The translations under genes were made by a program, and so were the position numbers. Below, piece after piece: positions 16,948-25,819 of a DNA stretch of 64,000 nucleotides. Origin of the DNA: Mesorhizobium sp. LHD-90 (GTDB lineage: Bacteria; Pseudomonadota; Alphaproteobacteria; Rhizobiales; Rhizobiaceae); NCBI RefSeq assembly GCF_030929505.1, contig NZ_JAVFVV010000001.1, positions 372,001 to 436,000 of the forward strand. The letters run 5' to 3'. The first letter of the stretch is position 1, and each line of letters starts with the position of its first letter. The notes below the pieces were generated by a model that worked only from the letters and a program-made list of their open reading frames with translations, was not told where the DNA came from and searched no databases.

Positions 16948-18145
16948 TGAACCTCCTTGCGATCCACTGGTGCAGCCGGCGGGCGGCCGTCATGAGGTCG
17001 GCCTCATTGTCGGCCCGGCGTGTTGCGCCCGCGAGTTCTGCATAACCTTGCTTGTCCCTGTCGTTTCGCGCCTCGAGCCAGCGGTCGAGCGCGTCGTCGC
17101 GCAAACCCTGCGGAGCGCCAAGGATAGTGGCGGCGCGCCGGCGCATGAGCGCTGCGTAGCGCGGGCCTAGAAGGTCCAGCCGGCCGGCCCGGCGCATCAG
17201 CCGAGCGGTCGTGTCCACCAGCGCGCGCTTGCCGAACGGGATGGCGCGGGTTTCCGCCTGCGCCGGACCGAACCGGCCAAGACCGTGCAGCAGCGCCAGC
17301 GCCGCGGCCGCGAGGATCGCCAGCGTCAACGCCAGGAACGGCGGCTCCAGCAGCAGCTTCATCAAATCGTGCTTGCGGTTGGCGCCATGCAGGGTGAGGT
17401 CGAACGCCACCGGCTCGTCGTTGGGTCTCACCATGTCGATCAGGCCGATGGCTGCGGCGGCGCGCTCGGGGTCCTTCAACGCCGCGTTGTTGAGCAGGTC
17501 GGGGTCGGTGAGCACGAAAAACGGCTCGTCCTTCGCCTCGATCAGCACGGCGCGGTTGCCGCCGGCAGAAATCACGGCATTTTCCGACGCGGCCCATTGC
17601 AGGTCGCGCGGCGCCAGCGCCGGAAAGGCGCCGCCGCGAACCTGGAGGCGCTGCACGTCGACCGTGTCGCTGCCGAGCCTGGCTTCCACGAAACGCGCCA
17701 GCCATCGGTCGACACCGCCGGCGGAAAGCCTGCCGACCTGCGCCTCCCAGCCTTCGTGGCCGGCATGGGGGATCGTCCGCCATTTGGGCAGGACGAACAG
17801 CGTCTGCATGCCGCTGCGCGCTTCGATGATGTCCTTCAGCGCATCCGGATCGCTCTGCGGCGACATCGTGACGACGAGGAGACCGTCGGTATGGAGATCG
17901 TCGATGCTGCGCGCCGTCCACGGCTCGTCATCGAGCAGCGTCATCAGTTCGACCAGGCCGGCGAAGCCGGTGCCGCTCTTGGACAGGGCCGAAGCGCCGC
18001 CTTGCCGGCCGATGCGGAAATCCGGCGCATAGGTGGACAACAGCACGAAGCCGGCGGCGGCGAGCAGGCTGGCCAGAATCCCCCAGAAGACGACCCGCCG
18101 GTTGAACGGCGATTCGGTCGCGGCGGGCGAGGGCGCAATGCTCAT
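16934..18145 (-). CDS. DUF4350 domain-containing membrane protein
   Basis: 403 aa. One N-terminal transmembrane helix (about 20-45) is followed by a DUF4350-like domain (TGFAGLVELMTLLDDEPWTA, LVVTMSPQSDPDALKDI), then a second transmembrane helix near 275 (ALTLAILAAAALALLHGLGRF) and a cytoplasmic tail containing LDRWLEARNDRDKQGY. It is often encoded with MoxR and DUF58. The ATG at 18145 overlaps the DUF4129 stop (ATGA). No catalytic motif is evident. Confidence 0.85.
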   Translation of the reverse strand: MSIAPSPAATESPFNRRVVFWGILASLLAAAGFVLLSTYAPDFRIGRQGGASALSKSGTGFAGLVELMTLLDDEPWTARSIDDLHTDGLLVVTMSPQSDPDALKDIIEARSGMQTLFVLPKWRTIPHAGHEGWEAQVGRLSAGGVDRWLARFVEARLGSDTVDVQRLQVRGGAFPALAPRDLQWAASENAVISAGGNRAVLIEAKDEPFFVLTDPDLLNNAALKDPERAAAAIGLIDMVRPNDEPVAFDLTLHGANRKHDLMKLLLEPPFLALTLAILAAAALALLHGLGRFGPAQAETRAIPFGKRALVDTTARLMRRAGRLDLLGPRYAALMRRRAATILGAPQGLRDDALDRWLEARNDRDKQGYAELAGATRRADNEADLMTAARRLHQWIARRFSERR

Positions 18146-18777
18146 GCCCAGGCATCCCGGAAGGCGAAGCGCTCATAGGCGTCGCGCGCCTCGCGCCAGC
18201 CGTCGACGCCGACCGGTTTTTTGGCAAACAGCGCCGCCTCGACGATCTGGGCGATCTGCGCGAAGGCGCCGCGCGCCAGGGCCGGCAGCAGCGTCGCGCC
18301 GGCAATGTCGCGCGCCGTCAGCGAAGGGCGCAGAAAATGCGGCATGCGCTGGGAAATATCCTCGACGCTGCGGCGCAACAGCAGATGCACCGCCTCGTCG
18401 TAGTCGCCGCGCGCGGCGAGCGTATCGGCTTCCGTCAGCAGCGTGCGGGCGACCACGGCGTCGGGACGCCAAACTTCCTCCGGCGCGGTTTCCTCGGCCT
18501 TGCCCTGCCACGGGAAGCGCCAGGCGACGCCCTTCAGCTCGAGGATCACCAGGACGAGGATGAATACCGCACCGGCGATGACCGCCGTCCAGAAGATATA
18601 GATCGCGTAAGGCGCCAGCCATTGCAGCGCATCGGTGAGCGGTACCAGCCACTCGGGCGGCTTGGGCTGCTGGTAGGGCGGAAGCGCGAACTGGATCGAG
18701 TCGTCCTCCAGCAACCGGCGGTGGGCCTCCGCCAGCCTGCCGGCCGATCCGTCCAGCGCTGCGTCACTTCCTTCCAT
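18142..18777 (-). CDS. DUF4129 domain-containing protein, first gene of the MoxR operon
   Basis: 211 aa. A transmembrane helix lies at about residues 55-80 (YIFWTAVIAGAVFILVLVIL). The C-terminal DUF4129 region follows (ARGDYDEAVHLLLRRSVEDI, SLTARDIAGATLLP). The ATG at 18777 opens a six-gene chain in which every junction overlaps. The 135-bp gap to the divergent gene at 18913 must hold the operon promoter. DUF4129 is sometimes fused to transglutaminase domains, but not here. Confidence 0.85.
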   Translation of the reverse strand: MEGSDAALDGSAGRLAEAHRRLLEDDSIQFALPPYQQPKPPEWLVPLTDALQWLAPYAIYIFWTAVIAGAVFILVLVILELKGVAWRFPWQGKAEETAPEEVWRPDAVVARTLLTEADTLAARGDYDEAVHLLLRRSVEDISQRMPHFLRPSLTARDIAGATLLPALARGAFAQIAQIVEAALFAKKPVGVDGWREARDAYERFAFRDAWA

Positions 18778-18912
18778 GCGATCTCCGCATCATGCGACAA
18801 TCACTGGCAACAGCGCCTGAAAAATGCAAGCGACGCTGGACGAAACGCGGAGAGATTGGCAACTTGTGCTCGAAATGCAGCGCGGGGGACACGCTGCGAA
18901 GGAGAGGACCAC

Positions 18913-19710
18913 ATGAGCATGGCAAGTTACGACCGGCCGGCGGCGTTCCGCATCGGCCGGGTGTTTGGCGATACGTTCAGCGTGCTTGGGCGCAATTTTG
19001 GGCTTTGCCTCGGGCTGGCGGTGATTTTCTCAGGCATTCCGACTTTCCTGTACCAGCTCTTGACAGGCTCGCAGATCGACGCCGCGCTGTTGTCGGCCGA
19101 GACAGGGGCGGTGCCGCCGCCCGAGTTCGAGCCGACGTCGGCGCTTGCCGGCCTCGTCTATTTCATCATCTACCTGGTGCTGGCGTCGATCCTGCAGGCG
19201 GCCCTGGTGCGGACGACAATCGAGGACCTGAATGGGCAGCAGCCGACATTCGCCGACGCGCTGAGCCGCGGCATAGCCGTGCTCCTGCCGATCATCGGCC
19301 TCCTGTTCCTGATGTATCTCGGCATCGGCATCGGCTTCGTGCTGCTGATCATTCCGGGCCTCTATCTGCTTATCCGCTGGTCGGCCGCGGTGCCGGCGCT
19401 GGTCCACGAGCGTCTCGGCGTTCTTGAAAGCATGAGACGCAGCTCCGAACTGACGAAGGGAAGCCGCTGGCGCATCTTCGGGCTGTTCGTCATCCTGATC
19501 GTCGCGATCTGGATCTTGCAGCTCGTTTTGGGACTTCTGGCCCTGGCGATAATGCCCATCCTTGGGACGGTCCTGGCCACGGCGCTGGTTGCCGTGCTTT
19601 CGGCGGTGACGTCGGTGATCGCGTCGATCGCCATGGCCGTCGCCTATGTCGAACTGCGCTACGTCAAGGAAGGCACGGATGTGAAGCAGCTCGCCGAGAT
19701 CTTCGCCTAA
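18913..19710 (+). CDS. Polytopic membrane protein (GDPD membrane-domain-like)
   Basis: 265 aa from the ATG at 18913 (GGAGAGGA upstream); the long upstream extension is spurious. It begins AFRIGRVFGDTFSVLGRNFG and has about six transmembrane segments with paired glycine/isoleucine-rich helices (IGIGFVLLIIPGLYLLIRWS). A short cytoplasmic SSELTKGSRWRIFGLF motif follows, typical of membrane domains related to the glycerophosphodiester phosphodiesterase N-terminus. No enzyme domain is present. It is divergent from the MoxR operon and followed by a hairpin at 19740. Confidence 0.75.
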   Translation: MSMASYDRPAAFRIGRVFGDTFSVLGRNFGLCLGLAVIFSGIPTFLYQLLTGSQIDAALLSAETGAVPPPEFEPTSALAGLVYFIIYLVLASILQAALVRTTIEDLNGQQPTFADALSRGIAVLLPIIGLLFLMYLGIGIGFVLLIIPGLYLLIRWSAAVPALVHERLGVLESMRRSSELTKGSRWRIFGLFVILIVAIWILQLVLGLLALAIMPILGTVLATALVAVLSAVTSVIASIAMAVAYVELRYVKEGTDVKQLAEIFA

Positions 19711-19739
19711 CCGCCCAGGCGAAAATGCTGGAGCAAGCG

Positions 19740-19767
19740 CCGGCCTCGCTTCGCCGAGGCCGGTTTC
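19740..19767 (+). terminator. Hairpin terminator after the membrane protein gene
   Basis: Perfect 9-bp arms CCGGCCTCG (19740-19748) and CGAGGCCGG (19755-19763) with a 6-base loop, followed by TTTC. The short T-run makes it a weak intrinsic terminator. It separates the gene from nasT. Confidence 0.65.
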
Positions 19768-19771
19768 GCAA

Positions 19772-19814
19772 ATGCCGCATTGCACAATCATCGGCGGCGC
19801 GCAAAATGCGGCAT
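19772..19814 (+). promoter_or_regulatory. Inverted repeat covering the nasT start codon
   Basis: ATGCCGCATT (19772-19781) and AATGCGGCAT (19805-19814) are exact complements 23 bp apart. The second arm contains the first two bases of the nasT ATG (19813). In RNA this could hide the start codon. No obvious Shine-Dalgarno sequence precedes nasT. Confidence 0.5.
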
Positions 19815-20415
19815 GGCTCAAGCGCCCCTCGCCATTCTGGTCATCGACGAGAACCGCATCCGCGCCTCGATCATCGAGGCGGGGCTGCGCGAGGCCGGCC
19901 ATGACGACGTGACGCTGGTGCACGACGTTGCTGGCATTGCCCGGCGGATCGCCGCGATCAACCCCGACGTGATCGTCATCGACCTGGAAAACCCCAACCG
20001 CGATATGCTGGAGAACATGTTCCAGTTGTCGCGCGCGGTGAAGCGGCCGATCGCCATGTTCGTCGACCGCTCGGACCGCGATTCGATCGAGGCGGCGATC
20101 GACGCCGGCGTGTCCGCCTATATCGTCGACGGGTTGAAGCGCGAACGGGTGAAGCCGATCCTCGACCTGGCGATCAGCCGCTTCAATGCCTTTTCGCGGC
20201 TGTCGCGCGAACTGGAGGAGGCGCGCAGCGAACTCGAGGATCGCAAGGCGGTCGAGAAGGCCAAGGGCATCCTGATGAAGTCGCGCGGGCTGCCGGAGAC
20301 GGAAGCCTACGCGCTGCTGCGCAAGACCGCGATGAACCAGAACCGCAAGATCGGCGAGGTGGCGCGCAGCCTGATCCTGGCCGCCGGCCTGCTCGGCCCG
20401 GGAGACGACGCATGA
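19813..20415 (+). CDS. nasT: NasT, ANTAR-domain antitermination regulator
   Basis: 200 aa. The N-terminal receiver-like domain (AILVIDENRIRASIIEAGLR, VIVIDLENPNRDML) is followed by a coiled linker and a C-terminal ANTAR RNA-binding domain (EDRKAVEKAKGILMKSRGLP, then ETEAYALLRKTAM). NasT binds paired hexaloop hairpins in nas leaders and prevents termination; NasS holds it inactive until nitrate or nitrite is sensed. It overlaps nasS (ATGA). A fitting leader RNA lies downstream at 21847-21941. Confidence 0.93.
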   Translation: MAQAPLAILVIDENRIRASIIEAGLREAGHDDVTLVHDVAGIARRIAAINPDVIVIDLENPNRDMLENMFQLSRAVKRPIAMFVDRSDRDSIEAAIDAGVSAYIVDGLKRERVKPILDLAISRFNAFSRLSRELEEARSELEDRKAVEKAKGILMKSRGLPETEAYALLRKTAMNQNRKIGEVARSLILAAGLLGPGDDA

Positions 20416-21653
20416 GCACCGACGCGCCGCACCAGATCACCGCCGGTTTCCTGCCGCTGCTGGACAGCGCCCTGCTGGTCGCTGCCAAGGAGGCGGGCTT
20501 CGCGGCGAAGGAGGGCGTGGACCTGACGCTGGCGCGCGAAACTTCCTGGGCGAACATCCGCGACCGGCTGGCCGTAGGGCATTTCCAGGTGGCGCATATG
20601 CTGGCGCCGATGCCGATCGCCTGCAATCTCGGGCTGACGCCGCTGGCCGCGCGCACCGTGGCGCCGATGGCGCTCGGGCTGGGCGGCAACGCGGTGACGG
20701 TCTCCAACATGCTTTGGCAGGCTCTGGCGGCGCATGGCGCGACCGATGATCTTGCGCCGCGCGCTGCCGGCGCCGCGCTGAAGACGGTCGTCGCGGAGCG
20801 GTCGCGCGCCGGCCAGCCGCCGCTGCGCTTCGCCGTCGTGCACCCGCATTCGGGCCACAACTACGAGCTCCGCTACTGGCTGGCGGCCTGTGGGGTCGAC
20901 CCCGATCGCGACATCGACATCGTCATCGTGCCGCCGCCGCTGATGGCCGACGCGCTCGGCTCCGGGGCGATCGACGGCTATTGCGCCGGCGAACCCTGGA
21001 ACACGGCGGCGGTGCAGCTCGGCCACGGACGCATCGCCACGGTGAAGGCGGCGATCTGGCGCTCCAGCCCGGAAAAGGTGCTGGGTGTGGCGCAATCCTG
21101 GGCGGAGGCGCGGCCGGAGGCGCTGGCTTCGCTGCTGCGCGCGCTCTACCGCGCCGCCGCGTGGTGCGGCGATCCCGCCAATCTGGGCGAACTCGCGCGC
21201 ATGCTCGCGGCTCCCGCCTATGTCGGCCGGCCGACCGAATGGATGCTGCCGGCTTTGTCGGGCCGGTTGCAAACCGGGCCGGAAACGACCGTCGGCGTGC
21301 AGGATTTCTTCGTGCCGCAGGCCAAGGCTGCGACCTTTCCGTGGAAGAGCCACGCGCTGTGGTTCTATAGCCAGATGGCGCGCTGGGGGCAGGTCGGGCA
21401 CAGCGCCGCCAACGCCTCGATCGCCCGCGAAACCTATCGTCCCGACCTCTACCGCGAGGCGCTGAAGCCGCTCGGCGTGGCGCTACCCGGCGCCAACGCC
21501 AAGGTGGAAGGCGCGCTGAAGACGGCCACTCCGGTCGGTTCGGCGGGCGCAAGCTTGACGCTCGGTCCCGACGGCTTCTTCGACGGAAGCCTGTTCGACC
21601 CGGATGCGCTCGACGCCTATATCGCGGGGCAGGCCACGGCCCCTGATCGCTGA
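20412..21653 (+). CDS. nasS: NasS, nitrate/nitrite-sensing NrtA/CmpA-like protein
   Basis: 413 aa, homologous to nitrate ABC solute-binding proteins but without a signal peptide: it begins directly at ITAGFLPLLDSALLVAAKEA. That fits the cytoplasmic sensor NasS. Ligand-binding-type segments include HFQVAHMLAPMPIACNLGL and GAIDGYCAGEPWNTAAVQLG. NasS sequesters NasT and releases it on nitrate binding. It is translationally coupled to nasT and lies immediately upstream of the leader of the structural genes. Confidence 0.93.
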   Translation: MSTDAPHQITAGFLPLLDSALLVAAKEAGFAAKEGVDLTLARETSWANIRDRLAVGHFQVAHMLAPMPIACNLGLTPLAARTVAPMALGLGGNAVTVSNMLWQALAAHGATDDLAPRAAGAALKTVVAERSRAGQPPLRFAVVHPHSGHNYELRYWLAACGVDPDRDIDIVIVPPPLMADALGSGAIDGYCAGEPWNTAAVQLGHGRIATVKAAIWRSSPEKVLGVAQSWAEARPEALASLLRALYRAAAWCGDPANLGELARMLAAPAYVGRPTEWMLPALSGRLQTGPETTVGVQDFFVPQAKAATFPWKSHALWFYSQMARWGQVGHSAANASIARETYRPDLYREALKPLGVALPGANAKVEGALKTATPVGSAGASLTLGPDGFFDGSLFDPDALDAYIAGQATAPDR

Positions 21654-21796
21654 ACAGGCATTCTTGTGCATCGCACAATAAATGAGCAGACTGACCAGCG
21701 ATTGACTAGCGTTTGATCGCACCTGTCACGGCTCGGTCTGATCGCCAATTTTTGCAAGCTATTGAAATTACGTCCCTTCTAACTCGATTTCGAGTC

Positions 21797-21813
21797 TGGC
21801 ACGTTCCCTGCTT
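21797..21813 (+). promoter_or_regulatory. Sigma-54 promoter of the nitrate assimilation operon
   Basis: TGGCACGTTCCCTGCTT matches the RpoN consensus TGGCACG-N4-TTGC, with GG and GC exactly 10 bp apart. Transcription would start near 21822, just before the antitermination leader. A short dyad TTGTGC-ATC-GCACAA at 21664-21678, about 150 bp upstream, could be an enhancer site for NtrC, which would link the operon to nitrogen limitation. NtrC binding is inferred. Confidence 0.78.
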
Positions 21814-21846
21814 CGTTAAATCCGAGGCCCTCGGGCCAAAAATATC

Positions 21847-21941
21847 GGCGTCCAATGGCGGGCGCCCCCAGGCAAAGCTGCCGATCAGGTTTCCGCGATC
21901 CCGGATGGACGGACGCAGGCAGCCTGGCCGGCAGCTTTTTT
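21847..21941 (+). ncRNA. ANTAR (NasT) antitermination leader with overlapping terminator
   Basis: Hairpin P1 at 21847-21866 pairs GGCGTCC with GGGCGCC around the hexaloop AATGGC. Hairpin P2 at 21871-21882 pairs GGC with GCC around the hexaloop AAAGCT. Both loops have the A1 and G4 required for ANTAR proteins. The 3' half of P2 is the 5' arm of an intrinsic terminator, AAAGCTGCCG (21874-21883) with CGGCAGCTTT, ending in TTTTTT (21936-21941). P2 and the terminator therefore exclude each other. The rest of 21654-21992 contains no gene. Confidence 0.82.
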
Positions 21942-21992
21942 GTTTTCGCGATCCAGCCGGCGTGGCCCGCACGCCGCCCAACGGAGCCGACA

Positions 21993-23297
21993 ATGACAGA
22001 AACCTTCCCAGCCGCGCCCAGCCAGGACAAAGCCCCGGCCCGCGCGCTTGCCATGTCCACCATCGCCTTCACCGTCTGCTTCGCCGTGTGGACGATCTTT
22101 TCGATCATCGGCGTGCGCATCAAGCAGGAACTCGGTCTGAGCGAAACCGAGTTCGGCCTGCTGGTCGGCACGCCGATCCTCACCGGCTCGCTGGTGCGCA
22201 TTCTGCTCGGCGTGTGGACCGACCGTTTTGGCGGGCGCCTCGTCTACACCGCGACCATGCTGGCTGCGGCAATCGCGACGTTCCTGCTGGCCTTCGCCCA
22301 GACCTATGCGCAGATGCTGGTCGCCGCACTTGGCGTCGGCTTGGCCGGCGGCTCCTTCGCGGTCGGCGTCGCCTATGTGTCGCGCTTCTATCCGGCCGGC
22401 AAGCAGGGCACGGCGCTCGGCATTTTTGGGGTAGGCAATGTCGGTGCGGCGGTGACGAAGTTTTTGGCGCCGTTCGTGCTGCTGGCCGCTGGCTGGCAGG
22501 ATGTCGCCGTGATCTGGGCGTGCGTGCTCGCCTTCATGGCCTTGATCTTCTGGTTCGGCACCGAGGACGATCCGGTGATCCGCGCGCGCCGGGCTGGCGT
22601 GGACCGTAGCGCAAAGAGCTTCTGGCAGGAATTTGCGCCGCTGAAGAACCTCCAGGTCTGGCGCTTCGGGCTCTATTACTTCTTCGTCTTCGGCGGCTTC
22701 GTCGCGCTGGCGCTGTGGCTGCCGCGCTATCTGATCGGCGTCTACGGTTTCGACATCGCCACCGCCGGCATGATCGGCGCGGCCTATTCGATCCCCGCCT
22801 CGATCTTCCGGGCTTATGGCGGCGTGCTGTCCGACCGGCTCGGCGCGCGCACCGTGCTCTACTGGACCTTCGTGGTGTCGGCAGTGTGCTGCGCGGTGTT
22901 GGCGCTGCCGGCGACCGACTATGCCGTGCGCGGCATCGACGGCCCGATCGTCTTCCACATCGAGATCGGCTGGCTGGCGTTCATCGCCATCGCCTTCGTG
23001 CTGGGCTTCTTCATGGCGATCGGCAAGGCCGCCGTCTACAAGCACATCCCCGTCTATTACCCCGACAGTGTCGGTGCCGTCGGCGGCCTCGTCGGCATGA
23101 TCGGCGGGCTTGGCGGCTTCGTCCTGCCGATCGCCTTCGGGGCGCTGAACGACCTGACGGGCGTCTGGTCGAGCTGCTTCATGCTGCTCTTCCTGGTCGT
23201 CGCGGCCTGCCTCGCCTGGATGCATGCGGCAATCCTGCGGATGAACCGCGACATCTCGACGGCGCGCGAGCCGTCGCTCGTGGCGGCGGCCGAGTGA
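21993..23297 (+). CDS. narK: MFS nitrate/nitrite porter (NarK/NasA type)
   Basis: 434 aa from the ATG at 21993 (GGAG upstream); the frame upstream is leader RNA. About 12 transmembrane helices. Nitrate-porter signatures are the glycine-rich LGVGLAGGSFAVGVAYVSRF and the second motif GLVGMIGGLGGFVLPIAFG; the conserved nitrate-binding arginines are expected in the helix with LVRILLGVWTDRFGGR. It imports nitrate for the cytoplasmic NasA and NirBD reductases encoded next. First structural gene under the sigma-54 promoter and NasT leader. Confidence 0.92.
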   Translation: MTETFPAAPSQDKAPARALAMSTIAFTVCFAVWTIFSIIGVRIKQELGLSETEFGLLVGTPILTGSLVRILLGVWTDRFGGRLVYTATMLAAAIATFLLAFAQTYAQMLVAALGVGLAGGSFAVGVAYVSRFYPAGKQGTALGIFGVGNVGAAVTKFLAPFVLLAAGWQDVAVIWACVLAFMALIFWFGTEDDPVIRARRAGVDRSAKSFWQEFAPLKNLQVWRFGLYYFFVFGGFVALALWLPRYLIGVYGFDIATAGMIGAAYSIPASIFRAYGGVLSDRLGARTVLYWTFVVSAVCCAVLALPATDYAVRGIDGPIVFHIEIGWLAFIAIAFVLGFFMAIGKAAVYKHIPVYYPDSVGAVGGLVGMIGGLGGFVLPIAFGALNDLTGVWSSCFMLLFLVVAACLAWMHAAILRMNRDISTAREPSLVAAAE

Positions 23298-23313
23298 AGC
23301 GGGGATCAGCGAC

Positions 23314-25764
23314 ATGACCGAGAAACTCATCATCGTCGGCAACGGCATGGCGCCGGGCAGGATGCTGGAGCACCTGCTGGAAGCCGCGCCCGACCGCTAC
23401 CAGGTCACCATCTTCAACGCCGAACCGCGCGTGAACTACGACCGCATCATGCTGTCGCCGGTCCTGTCGGGCGAGAAGGCGTTCGAGGAGATCGTCATCC
23501 ATGGCGACGGCTGGTACATCAAGCACGGCATCACGCTCTACAAGGGCCACAAGATCGTCGCCATCGACCGTGACGCGAAAACCGTCACCTCCGACCATGG
23601 CGTGACGGAACACTACGACAGGCTGGTGATCGCCACGGGTTCGGTGCCCTTCATCATCCCGGTGCCGGGCAAGGACCTGCCCGGCGTGCTCAGCTACCGT
23701 GACCTCGACGACGTCAACGCCATGCTGCTGGCCGCCCAGTCGCGAGCCAAGGCGGTGGTGATCGGCGGCGGCCTGCTCGGACTGGAGGCGGCGGCCGGCC
23801 TCAAGGAACGCGGCATGGACGTCACCGTGCTGCACGTCATGCCCACCCTGATGGAGCGGCAGCTCGATCCCGCCGCCGGCTACCTGCTGCAGAAGGCGGT
23901 CGAGGCGCGCGGCATCAAGGTCATCACCAAGGCCAACACCAAGGCCATCATCGGCAACGGCAAGGTCGAAGGCGTCGAACTCGCCGACGGTACAATCATC
24001 CCGGCGACACTGGTGGTGATGGCAGTCGGCATCCGGCCGAATGTGGCGCTTGCCAGGGAGGCGGGGCTGAAGGTCAACCGCGGCATCGTCACCGACGACC
24101 GCATGCGCACCTCCGATCCGACGATCTTCGCACTCGGCGAATGCGCCGAAGTCGGCGGCCATGTCTACGGCCTTGTCGCGCCGCTCTACGAGATGGCCCG
24201 TGTCGCGGCGGCGAAGCTTTCCGATAGCGAGGACAAGCGCTTCGTCCATTCCGATACGCCGACGAAGCTCAAGGTCACCGGCATAGACCTCTATTCGATC
24301 GGCGATTTCGCCGACGGCGAGGACCGCGAGGAGATCATCCTGCGCGACGCCTCGGCCGGCATCTACAAGCGCCTCATCCTGCAGGACAACAAGATCATCG
24401 GCACGGTGCTGTTCGGCGAGACCGGCGATGGCGCCTGGTTCAACGATCTGAAGAAGAAGCAGACCGACATTTCGGAGATGCGCGATACGCTGATCTTCGG
24501 GCAGGCCTTCCAGGGGGGCGCCTCCGCGGACCCTCTGGCGGCCGTTGCGGCACTGGCGGATGATGCGGAAATCTGCGGCTGCAACGGCGTCTGCAAGGGA
24601 AAGATCACCTCTACTATCACCGGCAAAGGCCTGACCGGCCTGGACGACGTGCGCGCCCACACAAAAGCGTCCGCCTCGTGCGGTTCGTGCACGGGCCTCG
24701 TCGAACAGCTTCTGAAACTGACGCTGGGAGACAGCTACAACCCGGCCGCCGTGCAGCCCATGTGCGGCTGTACCACGCTCGGCCACGACGACGTGCGCCG
24801 GCTGATCAAGGCCAAGGGGCTGAAGAGCATCCTCGCCGTGATGCAGGAGCTTCAGTGGAAGACCTCCTGTGGCTGCGCCAAATGCCGGCCGGCGCTCAAC
24901 TACTACCTCGTTGCCGACTGGCCGGACGAATATGCCGACGACTACCAGTCGCGGTTCATCAACGAGCGCGTCCACGCCAACATCCAAAAGGACGGCACCT
25001 ATTCGGTGGTGCCGCGCATGTGGGGCGGCATGACCTCGTCGAAGGAGCTGCGCGCCATCGCCGATGTCGTCGACAAGTTTGCGATACCGGCGGTGAAGGT
25101 CACCGGCGGCCAGCGCATCGACATGCTGGGTATCCGCAAGCAGGATCTGCCGGCGGTGTGGGCCGATCTCGGCAAGGCCGGCTTCGTCTCGGGCCAGGCC
25201 TACGCCAAGGGCCTGCGCACGGTGAAGACCTGCGTCGGCACGGACTGGTGCCGGTTCGGCACGCAGGATTCGACGGGGCTGGGCATCCGCATCGAAAAGT
25301 TCATGTGGGGTTCGTGGACGCCGGCCAAGGTGAAGATGGCGGTGTCGGGCTGTCCGCGCAACTGCGCGGAGGCGACCTGCAAGGACGTCGGCGTGATCTG
25401 CGTCGATTCAGGTTACGAGATCCACTTCGCCGGTGCTGCCGGCCTCGACATCAAGGGCACCGAGGTGCTCGGCCTGGTAAAGAGCGAGGACGAGGCGCTG
25501 GAGGTCATCGTCGCGCTGACGCAGATGTACCGCGAGCAGGCGCGCTACCTCGAGCGCATCTACAAATGGGCCAAGCGCATCGGCACGGCCGAGATCAAGC
25601 GCCAGGTGCTGGACGATGTCGAACGCCGCAAGGCCTATTACGAGCGCTTCGTCTTCAGCCAAAAGTTCGCGCAGGTCGACCCCTGGTCGGAACGCGTCTC
25701 CGGCAAGGACAAGCACGAGTTCCAGCCGATGGCAACGGTGGGTTTCGCGGAGGCGGCAGAGTGA
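23314..25764 (+). CDS. nirB: NirB, NAD(P)H nitrite reductase large subunit
   Basis: 816 aa. The N-terminal FAD/NAD(P)H module contains VVIGGGLLGLEAAAGLKERG and LGECAEVGGHVYGLVAPLYE. Two BFD-like [2Fe-2S] regions follow (CGCNGVCKGKI, SCGSCTGLVEQLL; CGCTTLGHDD, SCGCAKCRP). The C-terminal sirohaem/[4Fe-4S] region has TCVGTDWCRFGTQDS and SGCPRNCAEATCKDVG. It reduces nitrite to ammonium in the cytoplasm with NirD. It begins 16 bp after narK. Confidence 0.96.
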   Translation: MTEKLIIVGNGMAPGRMLEHLLEAAPDRYQVTIFNAEPRVNYDRIMLSPVLSGEKAFEEIVIHGDGWYIKHGITLYKGHKIVAIDRDAKTVTSDHGVTEHYDRLVIATGSVPFIIPVPGKDLPGVLSYRDLDDVNAMLLAAQSRAKAVVIGGGLLGLEAAAGLKERGMDVTVLHVMPTLMERQLDPAAGYLLQKAVEARGIKVITKANTKAIIGNGKVEGVELADGTIIPATLVVMAVGIRPNVALAREAGLKVNRGIVTDDRMRTSDPTIFALGECAEVGGHVYGLVAPLYEMARVAAAKLSDSEDKRFVHSDTPTKLKVTGIDLYSIGDFADGEDREEIILRDASAGIYKRLILQDNKIIGTVLFGETGDGAWFNDLKKKQTDISEMRDTLIFGQAFQGGASADPLAAVAALADDAEICGCNGVCKGKITSTITGKGLTGLDDVRAHTKASASCGSCTGLVEQLLKLTLGDSYNPAAVQPMCGCTTLGHDDVRRLIKAKGLKSILAVMQELQWKTSCGCAKCRPALNYYLVADWPDEYADDYQSRFINERVHANIQKDGTYSVVPRMWGGMTSSKELRAIADVVDKFAIPAVKVTGGQRIDMLGIRKQDLPAVWADLGKAGFVSGQAYAKGLRTVKTCVGTDWCRFGTQDSTGLGIRIEKFMWGSWTPAKVKMAVSGCPRNCAEATCKDVGVICVDSGYEIHFAGAAGLDIKGTEVLGLVKSEDEALEVIVALTQMYREQARYLERIYKWAKRIGTAEIKRQVLDDVERRKAYYERFVFSQKFAQVDPWSERVSGKDKHEFQPMATVGFAEAAE

Positions 25765-25819
25765 GCGCAGCCCTGAGAAGAGCAAACCGCCTGACGCCAC
25801 ACGACAAGAGAGATACGCG

